From: UBA4877 sp002399285
GTDB taxonomy: Bacteria; Bacillota; Thermoanaerobacteria; Thermoanaerobacterales; UBA4877
Reading direction: 5' to 3'
Assembly: GCA_036771835.1 (NCBI GenBank)
Contig: DAIPGN010000003.1
Span: 1 to 64,000 of the forward strand
Length of the DNA stretch: 64,000 nucleotides
Shown here: piece after piece, positions 50,686 through 59,405 of the stretch
How positions within the stretch are numbered: the stretch's first letter is position 1
Layout of the letters: each line of letters begins with the position of its first letter
Translations under genes and position numbers: made by a program
The notes under the pieces: generated by a model
What the model was told of the DNA's origin: nothing
The model's database searches: none
What the model saw: the letters and a program-made list of their open reading frames with translations, nothing else

Positions 50686-52233
50686 TTAAAATTTCTCAGA
50701 TATCACCTTGGGCTGCATGAAGCATTTAAGATAGTCATGGCTTCCCGTCTTGGCATCGGTGCCCGAAAGCTTAAAACCGCCGAAGGGCTGCGCGCCTACC
50801 AGCGCTCCCGTGCAGGCCCTGTTGAAATACAGGTTGCCCACGTCAAAGCGCGTCCGGGACCGTTCCAGATGCTCCCTGTCGCAGGAATAGACCGAGCCGG
50901 TAAGGCCGTATATGGTGTTATTGGCAATATCCAGAGCATCGTTAAAATTATCCGCCCTTATGATGGACAGCACCGGCCCGAAGATCTCCTCCCGGGCGGT
51001 CCTGGCCTCAGGATCGACGTCTTTGAATATTGTCGGTTCTATAAAATATCCCTCGTCATTTATGCGCCTGCCTCCGTATATCAATTCCCCCTCGTCCCTG
51101 CCGATCTCTATATATCCCAATATCTTTTTACATGCGGCCTCGTCGATCACCGGTCCGAGATCCGCGGCAAGGTCCCTGGGATCTCCCACCCCAAGCCGTG
51201 ATGTGAACTGCTTTATTCTGTCTACGGTCTCATCGTATACCTCGCTTAAGATTATCGCCCGGGAGCATGCGGAACACTTCTGTCCCTGGAACCCAAAAGC
51301 CGACGATACTATGCCTGCAGCCGCGCTGTCCAGGTCGGCGCCGGCGTCCACTATCACCGCATCCTTGCCGCCCATTTCGATGACCGTCTTCTTTAGATGG
51401 GCCTGGCTCGGCCTCACCTTTGCCGCTTCTTCATAAATATGCATGCCCACTTCCTTAGAGCCGGTAAAAGCTATGAAATGGATTCCCGGGTGCATCACCA
51501 GATAATCGCCTATCTCTTCGCCGCTGCCGGGCAGAAAGTTGATGACGCCATCCGGGAACCCGGCTTCCTCAGTCATCTCCATAAACTTCGAAGCTATCAC
51601 GGGAGTGGCGCTGGCCGGCTTTAAAACCACGGTATTCCCAGCAGCCACCGGACCTATTGTCGTTCCGGTCAGTATCGAAAGCGAGAAATTCCACGGCGGT
51701 ATCACAGCGCCCACCCCCAGCGGCCTGTATATCATCTCGTTATCCTCGTCCGGCAGCCTGACCAGGCATTCTCCCTCGTCCAGCCTTTCGGCCTCCCGCG
51801 CGTAATACTCTATGAAGTCGACGGCCTCCGCGAACTCTCCGTCTGCCTCCGGCCATATCTTGCCGCCCTCGATCATCATCAGGGCGGTCAGCTCCGTCCT
51901 TCTCCTCTTAAAGGCCGCCGACAGGGCATAGAGGTATTTGGCTCTCTCATGTCCTGAAAGACTGCCCCAATATTTAAAGCTCATCTCACCTGCCCTTATG
52001 GCCCTGTCGGCCATTTCCCTGCTCCCCTTGGCTACGTAGCCCACGATCTCGTTGATATTCGATGGGTTTACCGACGTGATATACTCGCCGGAGAGTATAT
52101 GGTCCCCCGCTATCACGGCGGCGTGCTTCTCCCCGAAGCCGTCCTCCGCCGCTTTTATCGCCTTGACCAATTCATCCGCCGCATCCCCGCGGGTATAGTC
52201 GACCGCGGCCTCGTTCACAAACTTATCCCTCAT
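50686..52233 (-). CDS. pruA: L-glutamate gamma-semialdehyde dehydrogenase
   Basis: About 515 residues of the aldehyde dehydrogenase family: PPWNFSLSILTG, FTGSKEVGMHIY, catalytic Glu in VIEMGGKDAVIV and catalytic Cys in GFQGQKCSACSR; length and sequence match PruA/RocA. It oxidises glutamate semialdehyde (pyrroline-5-carboxylate) to glutamate. ATG 52233 has GGGAGG 7 nt upstream. No proline dehydrogenase is nearby; an ornithine-type aminotransferase lies at 35 kb. Confidence 0.93.
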   Translation of the reverse strand: MRDKFVNEAAVDYTRGDAADELVKAIKAAEDGFGEKHAAVIAGDHILSGEYITSVNPSNINEIVGYVAKGSREMADRAIRAGEMSFKYWGSLSGHERAKYLYALSAAFKRRRTELTALMMIEGGKIWPEADGEFAEAVDFIEYYAREAERLDEGECLVRLPDEDNEMIYRPLGVGAVIPPWNFSLSILTGTTIGPVAAGNTVVLKPASATPVIASKFMEMTEEAGFPDGVINFLPGSGEEIGDYLVMHPGIHFIAFTGSKEVGMHIYEEAAKVRPSQAHLKKTVIEMGGKDAVIVDAGADLDSAAAGIVSSAFGFQGQKCSACSRAIILSEVYDETVDRIKQFTSRLGVGDPRDLAADLGPVIDEAACKKILGYIEIGRDEGELIYGGRRINDEGYFIEPTIFKDVDPEARTAREEIFGPVLSIIRADNFNDALDIANNTIYGLTGSVYSCDREHLERSRTRFDVGNLYFNRACTGALVGAQPFGGFKLSGTDAKTGSHDYLKCFMQPKVISEKF

Positions 52234-52416
52234 ATTTAGGCCTCCCAAATAATATGGCGCTCTGTTAATTTAATCTACATCATTATATCATATGAGAATA
52301 CCGCAGTACTATAAAAAGCGCTGTCCCGGCCGGCAAAACCAATTCCGTTATTGAATAAATCTCACGGGGGCGGCAGCGCCTTCGTGAGCCACCCGCCGAA
52401 CGGCAAGCACAAAACA

Positions 52417-52457
52417 TTAAAAAAGACAAAGTACCCAAAAATATGGTACTTTGTCTT
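52417..52457 (-). terminator. Intrinsic terminator after lysS
   Basis: Minus strand AAGACAAAGTACC, 9-nt loop, GGTACTTTGTCTT, then TTTTTAATG. The stem shares GACAAAGTA with the eno terminator. The rest of 52234-52416 shows nothing recognised. Confidence 0.88.
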
Positions 52458-52515
52458 CAAACCGGCAGTTTTTAAATTATAAACAAGCCCGGCAGACCGT
52501 TACTTTGCGCAAAAT

Positions 52516-52530
52516 TGGCATCGGTCTGAA
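52516..52530 (+). repeat. Dispersed 13-bp repeat, copy 3
   Basis: TGGCATCGGTCTGAA, 3 nt beyond the lysS stop codon. Confidence 0.65.
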
Positions 52531-52533
52531 CAG

Positions 52534-54015
52534 TTATTCCTTGGGCTTCATAGTCGGGAACAAAATGACGTCCCTTATGGAATATGAATCCGTAAGTATC
52601 ATCACGAGCCTGTCTATTCCTATGCCCAGTCCGCCCGTAGGGGGCATGCCGTACTCCAGAGCCATGAGGAAGTCCTCATCCATCATGTTGGCCTCCTCGT
52701 CGCCGGCCTCTCTGGCTTTGACCTGCTCTATGAACCTCTCCCTCTGATCCAGCGGATCGTTGAGCTCGGAAAAGGCGTTGCCCATTTCCATCGAGTTGAT
52801 AAATATCTCGAACCTGTAAGTGAGCCTTGGGTCCTCCGGTATTCTCTTTGCCAGCGGAGATATCTCCACAGGATAGTTGATTATAAAGGTGGGCTCTATG
52901 AGTTCGCGTTCAACATACTCCTCGAAAAACTGGTCTATGATGTGCCCTCTTGTCGTCTTGTTGGGCTCCAGCTCCAGCTTATGCTCTGCGGCTGCCCTTT
53001 GGGCCTCCTCGTCGGTGTTTATCTCGTTAAAGTCCACTCCGGCGTATTTCTTTACCGCATCTATCATGGAAAGGCGCGGCCACGGTTTGCCCAGGTCGAT
53101 CTCCCTGCCCTGATAGGTTATGTTGAGAGTGCCCAAAACATTCTGCGCTATATACTTTATCATATTTTCGGTCAGGTCCATCATATCTTCATAGTTGGCA
53201 TAGGCCTGATACAGCTCTATGGTCGTGAACTCGGGATTGTGCCTTATGTCTATGCCCTCGTTCCTGAACTGTTTTCCTATCTCATAGACCTTCTCGAATC
53301 CTCCGACTATGAGTCTTTTCAGGCGCAGCTCGGTGGCGATCCTGAGGTACATGTCTATGTCCAGCGTATTGTGATGGGTTATGAACGGCCTGGCGTTGGC
53401 CCCTCCGGGAATGGTCTCCAGTATGGGCGTCTCCACCTCGATAAAGCCGTTGTCGTCCAAATATCTTCTCATCTGCTTTATTATATTGCTTCTCATCTCA
53501 AAGGTATGTTTTACCTCGGGATTCATTATGAGGTCGGTATACCTTTCCCTGTAACGCAGCTCCATGTCCTTAAGGCCATGCCACTTTTCCGGAAGCGGCC
53601 TTATGGACTTGGAAAGCAGTACGAACTCCTTGACCTTTATGGATACCTCGCCCATATGGGTTTTGAATACCGTCCCGGTCACGCCGAGTATGTCTCCGAT
53701 ATCCACTGTCTTGAAGAGTTCGTATGGCTCCTCGCCCACCTCGTCCAGTTTTACATAGATCTGTATTTTGCCGAATCTGTCGTTCAAATCGGCAAAGCCG
53801 GCCTTGCCGTGGCCCCTCTTAGCCATGAGCCTCCCAGCTATGGTCACGGTTTTGCCGTCATAATCCTCAAATTTATCTTTTATTTCATTTGTATATTCGG
53901 TACGATCAAACCTGGTTATCTCAAAAGGATTCTTGCCTTCCTGCTTGAGTTTATCCAGTTTTTCAAGCCTTACCTTCATGAGTTCATTAAAATCTTCCGG
54001 CTGGGACTTCTCCAT
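52534..54015 (-). CDS. lysS: Lysyl-tRNA synthetase, class II
   Basis: A 493-residue class IIb synthetase: N-terminal OB-fold anticodon-binding domain (about 50-150, GRLMAKRGHGKAGFADL) and catalytic domain with motifs RYRERYTDLIMNPEV, RNEGIDIRHNPEFT and GLGIGIDRLVM. It lies 15 nt after greA; greA-lysS pairing is common in Clostridia. Confidence 0.97.
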   Translation of the reverse strand: MEKSQPEDFNELMKVRLEKLDKLKQEGKNPFEITRFDRTEYTNEIKDKFEDYDGKTVTIAGRLMAKRGHGKAGFADLNDRFGKIQIYVKLDEVGEEPYELFKTVDIGDILGVTGTVFKTHMGEVSIKVKEFVLLSKSIRPLPEKWHGLKDMELRYRERYTDLIMNPEVKHTFEMRSNIIKQMRRYLDDNGFIEVETPILETIPGGANARPFITHHNTLDIDMYLRIATELRLKRLIVGGFEKVYEIGKQFRNEGIDIRHNPEFTTIELYQAYANYEDMMDLTENMIKYIAQNVLGTLNITYQGREIDLGKPWPRLSMIDAVKKYAGVDFNEINTDEEAQRAAAEHKLELEPNKTTRGHIIDQFFEEYVERELIEPTFIINYPVEISPLAKRIPEDPRLTYRFEIFINSMEMGNAFSELNDPLDQRERFIEQVKAREAGDEEANMMDEDFLMALEYGMPPTGGLGIGIDRLVMILTDSYSIRDVILFPTMKPKE

Positions 54016-54030
54016 AAGTAACCTCCATTT

Positions 54031-54510
54031 TTATTTTTTTATCTCAAGTATCTTCAGCTTTACGGTGCCGTCCGGCACATCGGCCTCCACCTCTTCTCCG
54101 GTTCTCTTGCCAAACAGGGCTTTGCCTATCGGCGATTCGTCGGATATTTTATTGTTCATGGGATCGGCTTCAGCTGAACTTACAATAGTATATTCATCTT
54201 CTTCATTAAATTCCATATCCAAGATCCTCACGGTAGTCCCAATGTTCACGGATTCGGTAGATACGTCTTCCTCGTCTATCACCTTGGCATTTCTGAGCAT
54301 CTGTTCGATCTGGGCTATTCTGCCCTCGACAAAGGCCTGTTCGTTCTTGGCCTCGTCATATTCTGAATTCTCGCTTAGGTCGCCGTATGATCTGGCCACC
54401 TTTATTTTTTCAGCTACCTCCAAACGTTTTACCGACTTCAAGTATTCCAGCTCTTCCTCATATTTTTTTAGACCATCATAAGTAAGCACAACCGTTTTAT
54501 TGGCGCTCAT
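54031..54510 (-). CDS. greA: Transcription elongation factor GreA
   Basis: About 159 residues: N-terminal coiled coil (YEEELEYLKSVKRLEVAEKIKVARSYGDLSENSE region, acidic tip included) and the C-terminal FKBP-like domain (ISDESPIGKALFGKRTGEEVE). It rescues backtracked RNA polymerase. I start at ATG 54510 after GAGGGGAG rather than at 54528. Confidence 0.96.
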   Translation of the reverse strand: MSANKTVVLTYDGLKKYEEELEYLKSVKRLEVAEKIKVARSYGDLSENSEYDEAKNEQAFVEGRIAQIEQMLRNAKVIDEEDVSTESVNIGTTVRILDMEFNEEDEYTIVSSAEADPMNNKISDESPIGKALFGKRTGEEVEADVPDGTVKLKILEIKK

Positions 54511-54564
54511 CTGCTCTCCCCTCTTCATTTAATGCAATACTTATTTATAATCTTATGCATTAGA

Positions 54565-54605
54565 TTAACACACAAGCACTGCATAATGCAGTGCCTGTGT
54601 GTTTA
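54565..54605. terminator. Long palindrome between greA and the acyl-ACP-reductase-like gene
   Basis: GCACTGCAT/ATGCAGTGC inside ACACACA/TGTGTGT arms gives a stem of about 18 bp with one mismatch. No T tract; it probably ends or stabilises transcripts of the upstream three-gene operon on the minus strand. Confidence 0.55.
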
Positions 54606-54643
54606 TATTAATGTGTTTATTATAGAACAGGGTGATTGACATG

Positions 54644-55729
54644 TCAAGCTCGATAATTTTTTATTTTTTCAGACGCATTTTGTTTTATTTTGTCTATCTG
54701 TTCGGAGGTCACCGCTTTTTCAAAGCTTCTAAAGCCCGCCAGCTTGAAGCCGTGCTTTTTACATATGCCGTATATCTCCCTGACCTTATCTGCGGAAAGT
54801 TCCCTGCCCATGGAGAAATTTTCTATCCTGCCTTCCATAGCCAGGGCCATTGTCTCGGCCATGCATGCATAGGACGTCTTGGGAGGAAATCCGAAGTTGA
54901 AGTTGAAATTGACGTCGCCGGGCACCTCGACTACTCCGCCCTCTATGACCAGTACGTCGTCCCTGACCTCGACGACCTCCTTGGAGACATCCCGCGGCCT
55001 GGCCACGTCGCAGACCACCGCTCCCGGTTTGAGATCCATAGGCTCTATCACGGTATCCACGGCGCTGGTGACGGTTATTACCACGTCCGCATCCCTCAGC
55101 GCCCCGTGAACGTTGTCGTTCAGCCCGGCCCTGACTCCAGTCTTTTCGTACAGCTCTCCGGCAAAATCCTTTAATTTTTCCACGTTTCGCGCTGCCAGCG
55201 TCAGGCTGTCAACCTCGCCCGCCATCATCTCGGCGCATACCCTGCCGATAGACCCCGTAGCGCCTATCACCACGGCTTTGCACTCCTTAAGGTCCTTTCC
55301 CATTATCTTCGCGGCTCTTTTAGTTCCCTCCATAGCCATGGCCACCGTATAACTGTTGCCCGTGGTCACGGCAATATCCAGATTTTTGGCTACGGTATAG
55401 CCCGCATCCCCGACAACGGAGGTCAGCGCTCCAAGCCCCACTATTTCCGCGCCCAATTCCTCAGCGATCTTGCCCGCCCTGATGATCTTTTTTGTCACCA
55501 TATCGGCGGGGAGAGAAAGCATCTGGTCGGAAACCAGCGGAACGGCTACGAACCATCCCTCCGTCTCTCCGTATGGACTGCTCACTCCCGTTATCTTCGA
55601 TACCTCCTGGGGTGGCATGATCTTTGTCACCTGTTTTACTACGCCTTCGGGAATTTTACTCATAAAGCCATATTTCCTTGTCACATCCCTCGTCTCTATA
55701 GGATGAATTATAAAGGCAAATCTATGCAT
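54644..55729 (-). CDS. Long-chain acyl-ACP reductase-like / shikimate-dehydrogenase-fold protein
   Basis: About 361 residues with a Rossmann domain (CKAVVIGATGSIGRVCAEMM, about 153-172). Its layout resembles cyanobacterial acyl-ACP reductase: LGALTSVVGD, TTGNSYTVAMA and the C-terminal AETMALAMEGRIENFSMGR match AAR motifs (GGFTSI, TTGNTHTAY, AEAMLLEFEG). AAR reduces acyl-ACP to fatty aldehyde; whether this homologue does so is inference. ATG 55729 has AAAGGA 10 nt upstream; ATG 55738 overlaps the upstream stop. Last gene of a three-gene operon that splits dusB from greA. Confidence 0.72.
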   Translation of the reverse strand: MHRFAFIIHPIETRDVTRKYGFMSKIPEGVVKQVTKIMPPQEVSKITGVSSPYGETEGWFVAVPLVSDQMLSLPADMVTKKIIRAGKIAEELGAEIVGLGALTSVVGDAGYTVAKNLDIAVTTGNSYTVAMAMEGTKRAAKIMGKDLKECKAVVIGATGSIGRVCAEMMAGEVDSLTLAARNVEKLKDFAGELYEKTGVRAGLNDNVHGALRDADVVITVTSAVDTVIEPMDLKPGAVVCDVARPRDVSKEVVEVRDDVLVIEGGVVEVPGDVNFNFNFGFPPKTSYACMAETMALAMEGRIENFSMGRELSADKVREIYGICKKHGFKLAGFRSFEKAVTSEQIDKIKQNASEKIKNYRA

Positions 55730-55734
55730 GTTAA

Positions 55735-56664
55735 TCATTTCCTTTCCTTACGGACCTCAGACTGAAGATATTCGACCCTCGGAACGAAACCGATCCTGTC
55801 CAGAAGCTTCAGATAGTCGTCCGGCGTCATTTCCTCAGGTTTTTTACCGGCCAAAGTTATAAGCACCGCCTCCATGACATTGGTGCCGAAGGACCTGCCG
55901 TTCATCTCCGGCGTCGTGGTGATGAGCAGCCTGACTCCTCTCTTCCTGAGTTCTTCCACATCGCCTGCAGTCACGGTATTGGTGATTATCACTTTATCCT
56001 CCAATCTCTCCGGCATATACCTTTTGATGAACAGGTAATCGCCCGCTATTATCTCCGCCCAGTCATAATATTTTTTGTGCCTCGACTTCGATACCTCCTG
56101 CTTTTCCCCCGTGGGATAAAGCACCTCAAAGGGCAGCCTCCTGAGTATGGGCATCAATACCGACGCAAGAAAATACAGCATTTTGAGCGATCTCACCGGC
56201 ATGGGTACGCCCAAGGCAAATATCGCATCCCCCAGTATGAGGTCACATCCCAGCTTATCAAATGTCTGCGCCATGCCAAACCTGTCCAGTCCGCATACGA
56301 GCAGCGTCTTCTTCCCTCTGAGAGGCATCACCTCGCCGTCCACATACTCCACCACTCTCCGCTCAAGGGTATCCTTGAGGCCGGAGCCGTCCACCATGGG
56401 CGTCATTCTGGCTGCGTTTTTCAGCGGAATCGCGTCCCTGATCTCATACCTTTTCGCTCCTGCCTTGAGGTACAGGTCGATACCGCCCATACCGAAGGCG
56501 TCCACCTTTCCATCCAATTCGGAGATTATCTTTATGGCCTTATCCACGTCTCCGTCCGTTCCTATACGCTCTATCTCAAATTTTTCACCCAGAAATTCCG
56601 CCTCTACCTTATGGTCTCTCGTGGATGAACCGATACTTACGCCGACGACATGTTTCAATCTCAT
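55735..56664 (-). CDS. Quinate/shikimate-dehydrogenase-like protein of unknown function
   Basis: About 309 residues. It recalls clostridial proteins annotated 'quinate 5-dehydrogenase', but no classical Rossmann GxGxxG is seen; visible motifs are VGVSIGSSTRDHK at the start, GMGGIDLYL, TPMVDGSGLKDTLERR, CGLDRFGMAQTFDKLGCDLILGD and a C-terminal TNTVTAGDVEELRKRGV. The annotation may be misleading. It has one hydrophobic stretch (about 165-180). It lies between the HTH regulator and the AAR-like gene and overlaps or abuts both. Confidence 0.6.
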   Translation of the reverse strand: MRLKHVVGVSIGSSTRDHKVEAEFLGEKFEIERIGTDGDVDKAIKIISELDGKVDAFGMGGIDLYLKAGAKRYEIRDAIPLKNAARMTPMVDGSGLKDTLERRVVEYVDGEVMPLRGKKTLLVCGLDRFGMAQTFDKLGCDLILGDAIFALGVPMPVRSLKMLYFLASVLMPILRRLPFEVLYPTGEKQEVSKSRHKKYYDWAEIIAGDYLFIKRYMPERLEDKVIITNTVTAGDVEELRKRGVRLLITTTPEMNGRSFGTNVMEAVLITLAGKKPEEMTPDDYLKLLDRIGFVPRVEYLQSEVRKERK

Positions 56665-56669
56665 CACTC

Positions 56670-57194
56670 CTAGCCTCTGATCGTCCTGATGACCGATATG
56701 AATCTCTCGGGATCTATGTATACATCCTGAGTAATGGGAGACTCACCTATATCGAGGGTAAAGACCTCGTTGCCGAGGATCTCTTCCACCAGTTTGGTTC
56801 GTTTGTCCGACCCGAGGAAAATAATTTTATCATAGCTGCGCAGCTTTGCTATGATGTCAAGCACTAAGTTGAAGAGCTGCGCTCCGTCCTTATTGGTTAC
56901 AAAGTCCCATCTTTCTTTTTCCGAAAGCAGAAATACAAGTTCGACCCCGTTTTCTCTTGCTATCCCTTCCAGTTCCTTCCTGTTTTGAACGGGAAATCCT
57001 ATGAGCGCCATACTGCCGCCCTTTTTGATCTCTCCCATATTTTCCAGGCGGGACACGAAGGTCCGGTCTATGCGGAAGCGCTCGGCCACCTCCTGTTGGG
57101 AAAGCCCTCTCGTCCTCATCTCCAGCATTTCATCGGTGATTCTATGGACCTTATCGGCATCGATGGTCTTATCACCTATATGAATGGGCCTCAT
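56670..57194 (-). CDS. HTH regulator of the AAR-like operon
   Basis: About 174 residues: an N-terminal HTH (about 14-50, MLEMRTRGLSQQEVAERFRIDRTFVSRLE, XRE/sigma-like) and a C-terminal domain of about 115 residues with FLGSDKRTKLVEEILG that may sense a ligand. ATG 57194 lies 8 nt after AAAGGA. It is first in its operon, just behind a promoter and palindrome, which fits an autoregulator controlling the next two genes. Ligand unknown. Confidence 0.75.
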   Translation of the reverse strand: MRPIHIGDKTIDADKVHRITDEMLEMRTRGLSQQEVAERFRIDRTFVSRLENMGEIKKGGSMALIGFPVQNRKELEGIARENGVELVFLLSEKERWDFVTNKDGAQLFNLVLDIIAKLRSYDKIIFLGSDKRTKLVEEILGNEVFTLDIGESPITQDVYIDPERFISVIRTIRG

Positions 57195-57208
57195 ATGCAT
57201 CATCCTTT

Positions 57209-57273
57209 GTGCACATTTTGTGCTCACTATATTTATACTGATATATTGTAAAACTTTTGTCTTAATAAATCAA
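57209..57273 (-). promoter_or_regulatory. Promoter and palindrome ahead of the AAR-like operon
   Basis: Minus strand TTGATT (57268-57273), 17-bp spacer, TACAAT (57245-57250). At 57209-57225 GAGCACA-AAA-TGTGCAC is an imperfect inverted repeat in the early transcribed region, a good operator candidate for the HTH protein. Confidence 0.6.
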
Positions 57274-57293
57274 GCTTTTTCGATTCTCACTTC

Positions 57294-58283
57294 CTAACTC
57301 TCATCTGTTACTTGCGATTTATATTCGGCGAGCTTCTTTATCACTCCGTCCATGGTCTCCGTCCTGTTTATCTCATCTCTCATTGCCCTCGCGCCTTCCA
57401 GTCCCTTGATATACTCGCCGATGATCTTGCGCATCTCCCGGAGGCCCCGCCTCTCTCCCTTAAGGGATACCTCCAGCTCAAGATGTCTCAGGGCCATGTC
57501 TATCCTCTCGCCGGCTGTGGGAAGCGGCAGCTTTGTCCCTGTCCGCAGAAATTCATCTGTTCTGTGGAATATCCAGGGGTCGCCTATGGCGCCTCTTCCG
57601 ATCATTACCGCGTCGCATCCGGTAAGCTCCATCATGTCTGCGGCGTCCCGCGATTTAAATATGTCGCCGTTGCCTATCACCGGTATCTTCACTGCCTCTT
57701 TGACATGTTTTATTATTTCCCAATCCGCCCTTCCCGAATAGAACTGGTCCCTGGTCCTGCCATGCACGGCCACCGCCGCCGCGCCGCTCTCTTCCGCGAT
57801 ATGCGCTATCTCGGCGGCATTTACATGCTGCCCGTCCCATCCCTTCCTCATCTTTACCGTGACAGGTTTTACCGACGCCTCCGCGACCGCGCTTATTATC
57901 TCACCGGCCAGGCCGGGGTCCATCATGAGCGCGCTGCCTTCCCCACTGCCGGTCACCTTTTTCACAGGGCAGCCCATATTTATATCCGTGATACAGAATG
58001 GGTATTCGTTGAGTATTGTGGCGGCACGCGCCATCGTCTCCGGCTCATGCCCGAATATCTGGACGGCGGCTATCCCTTCATACGTACTGTAATCCAGCAT
58101 TGCCCTGGTTTCCCTGCTGCCGTATACAAGCGCTTTGGCCGAGATCATCTCCGTATATTTGAGGCTGCAGCCCATCTCATCGACTATCATCCTGCAGGCC
58201 CGGTCCGTATATCCCGCCATTGGAGCGAGAAATACCCTGCCCCTTAGTTTTACATTGCCGATAGTCATGTTTTCATCATACAT
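57294..58283 (-). CDS. dusB: tRNA-dihydrouridine synthase DusB
   Basis: A 329-residue flavoenzyme: FMN-binding barrel with LAPMAGYTDRACR, YTEMISAKAL, catalytic Cys in INMGCPVKKVTGSGEGSALM, VHGRTRDQFYSG and MIGRGAIGDPWIF. It reduces uridines in tRNA D-loops. It overlaps the birA end by 8 nt, so the two are coupled. Confidence 0.96.
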   Translation of the reverse strand: MYDENMTIGNVKLRGRVFLAPMAGYTDRACRMIVDEMGCSLKYTEMISAKALVYGSRETRAMLDYSTYEGIAAVQIFGHEPETMARAATILNEYPFCITDINMGCPVKKVTGSGEGSALMMDPGLAGEIISAVAEASVKPVTVKMRKGWDGQHVNAAEIAHIAEESGAAAVAVHGRTRDQFYSGRADWEIIKHVKEAVKIPVIGNGDIFKSRDAADMMELTGCDAVMIGRGAIGDPWIFHRTDEFLRTGTKLPLPTAGERIDMALRHLELEVSLKGERRGLREMRKIIGEYIKGLEGARAMRDEINRTETMDGVIKKLAEYKSQVTDES

Positions 58284-59250
58284 AGCCCATTACCCCTCTG
58301 ATACTCACTTCGCCTGCCCTGACTTCTTTTATGACGCCCGTGTCCGTCTTGATGCTAAGCTCGCCTGAAGGCAGTATGTCCATAGCCATGCCGGTATATT
58401 CCCTTTTCCCCTCCAGGACCCTTACCCTTTGCCCCAAGGTCGCCGAAATGCCCTTTACCTCATCCAAAAATCCGCTGTACCGGCCGCCTATATATTTATA
58501 GTATTCCTCCTGTATTTCCCTTAAGACGGAGGCAAGCAGCCTGTTCCTGTCATATGTCTTCCCCGACTCAAGATAGAGGGAGGCCGCGATGCCGGCAAGT
58601 TCGCCGGGAAAGCCGCCGTTATTTACATTTATGCCGAACCCCGCCGCCACATAATGTATCCTGTCCATCTCCGCCGCCGTCTCGGTAAGTATGCCGCACA
58701 CCTTTTTCCCACCTATCACGATGTCGTTGGGCCACTTTATCAGCGCTTCCAGCCCTTCCGCCCGCATAGCCCTGGCTGCGGCCAGGCCGATGAGCTGAGT
58801 CAGCTTTGAGAGTTCCTCCAACGGCGCGTCGGGACACAATATAATGCTGCAGTATATACCCTGCGCTTTTGGCGAATACCATCCCCTGGAGATCCTGCCC
58901 TTTCCCGCCGTCTGTTCCTCGGACACCACCGCCGTACCCTCCCCGCAGCCTTCAGCGGCCAGGCCCTTGGCAACCTCATTGGTAGAACCCACCGAGCCGT
59001 AGCGTATGATCCTCTTGACCATACCGTCCTCGGGAAGATAATATTCTATCGCATCCGGCAGCAGCAGATCAGGCATGTCCTTAAGCATATAACCCTTATT
59101 GGTCTCCGCCTTTATATCGAAGCCCATCTCTCTCATAGCCTTTATGTGCTTCCAGACTGCCGTACGGCTGATCCCCATAGCCTCGCTCATTTCCTGCCCG
59201 GAAACGAATTTACCCTGTCTGTCCAAAAGCAGCTTCAATACTTTATCCAT
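58276..59250 (-). CDS. birA: Biotin-protein ligase / biotin repressor BirA
   Basis: About 324 residues: N-terminal winged HTH (1-60, SGQEMSEAMGISRTAVWKHIKAMR), the biotinyl-ligase core with GKGRISRGWYSP and KWPNDIVIGGKK, and a C-terminal SH3-like domain. It biotinylates carrier proteins; the biotin carrier MmdC lies in the adjacent decarboxylase operon. The HTH suggests control of biotin genes as well. ATG 59250 follows AGGTGAT; the frame upstream to 59340 has no start signal. Confidence 0.95.
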   Translation of the reverse strand: MDKVLKLLLDRQGKFVSGQEMSEAMGISRTAVWKHIKAMREMGFDIKAETNKGYMLKDMPDLLLPDAIEYYLPEDGMVKRIIRYGSVGSTNEVAKGLAAEGCGEGTAVVSEEQTAGKGRISRGWYSPKAQGIYCSIILCPDAPLEELSKLTQLIGLAAARAMRAEGLEALIKWPNDIVIGGKKVCGILTETAAEMDRIHYVAAGFGINVNNGGFPGELAGIAASLYLESGKTYDRNRLLASVLREIQEEYYKYIGGRYSGFLDEVKGISATLGQRVRVLEGKREYTGMAMDILPSGELSIKTDTGVIKEVRAGEVSIRGVMGYV

Positions 59251-59272
59251 AATATAATCACCTACTATACAT

Positions 59273-59302
59273 AAAAAAATGAGGGCATCTAAAAACACCC
59301 TC
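59273..59302 (-). terminator. Intrinsic terminator of the methylmalonyl-CoA decarboxylase operon
   Basis: Minus strand GAGGG ... CCCTC hairpin followed by ATTTTTTT, 23 nt before birA. Confidence 0.7.
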
Positions 59303-59360
59303 CGGTCGTAAACGAACTGGCAGGCAAAATTGCGGTACAATTTCGCGATTGCGCGATTTC

Positions 59361-59373
59361 GGCATCGGTCTGA
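59361..59373 (+). repeat. Dispersed 13-bp repeat, copy 4 (with hairpin flanks)
   Basis: GGCATCGGTCTGA, 33 nt beyond the mmdB stop. It is preceded by AAATTGCGGTACAATTT, the same hairpin type seen beside copy 1, and followed by a GGGTATC/GATACCC hairpin (59375-59393). Confidence 0.65.
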
Positions 59374-59405
59374 AGGGTATCCTTTCGATACCCCACTATT
59401 ATATA

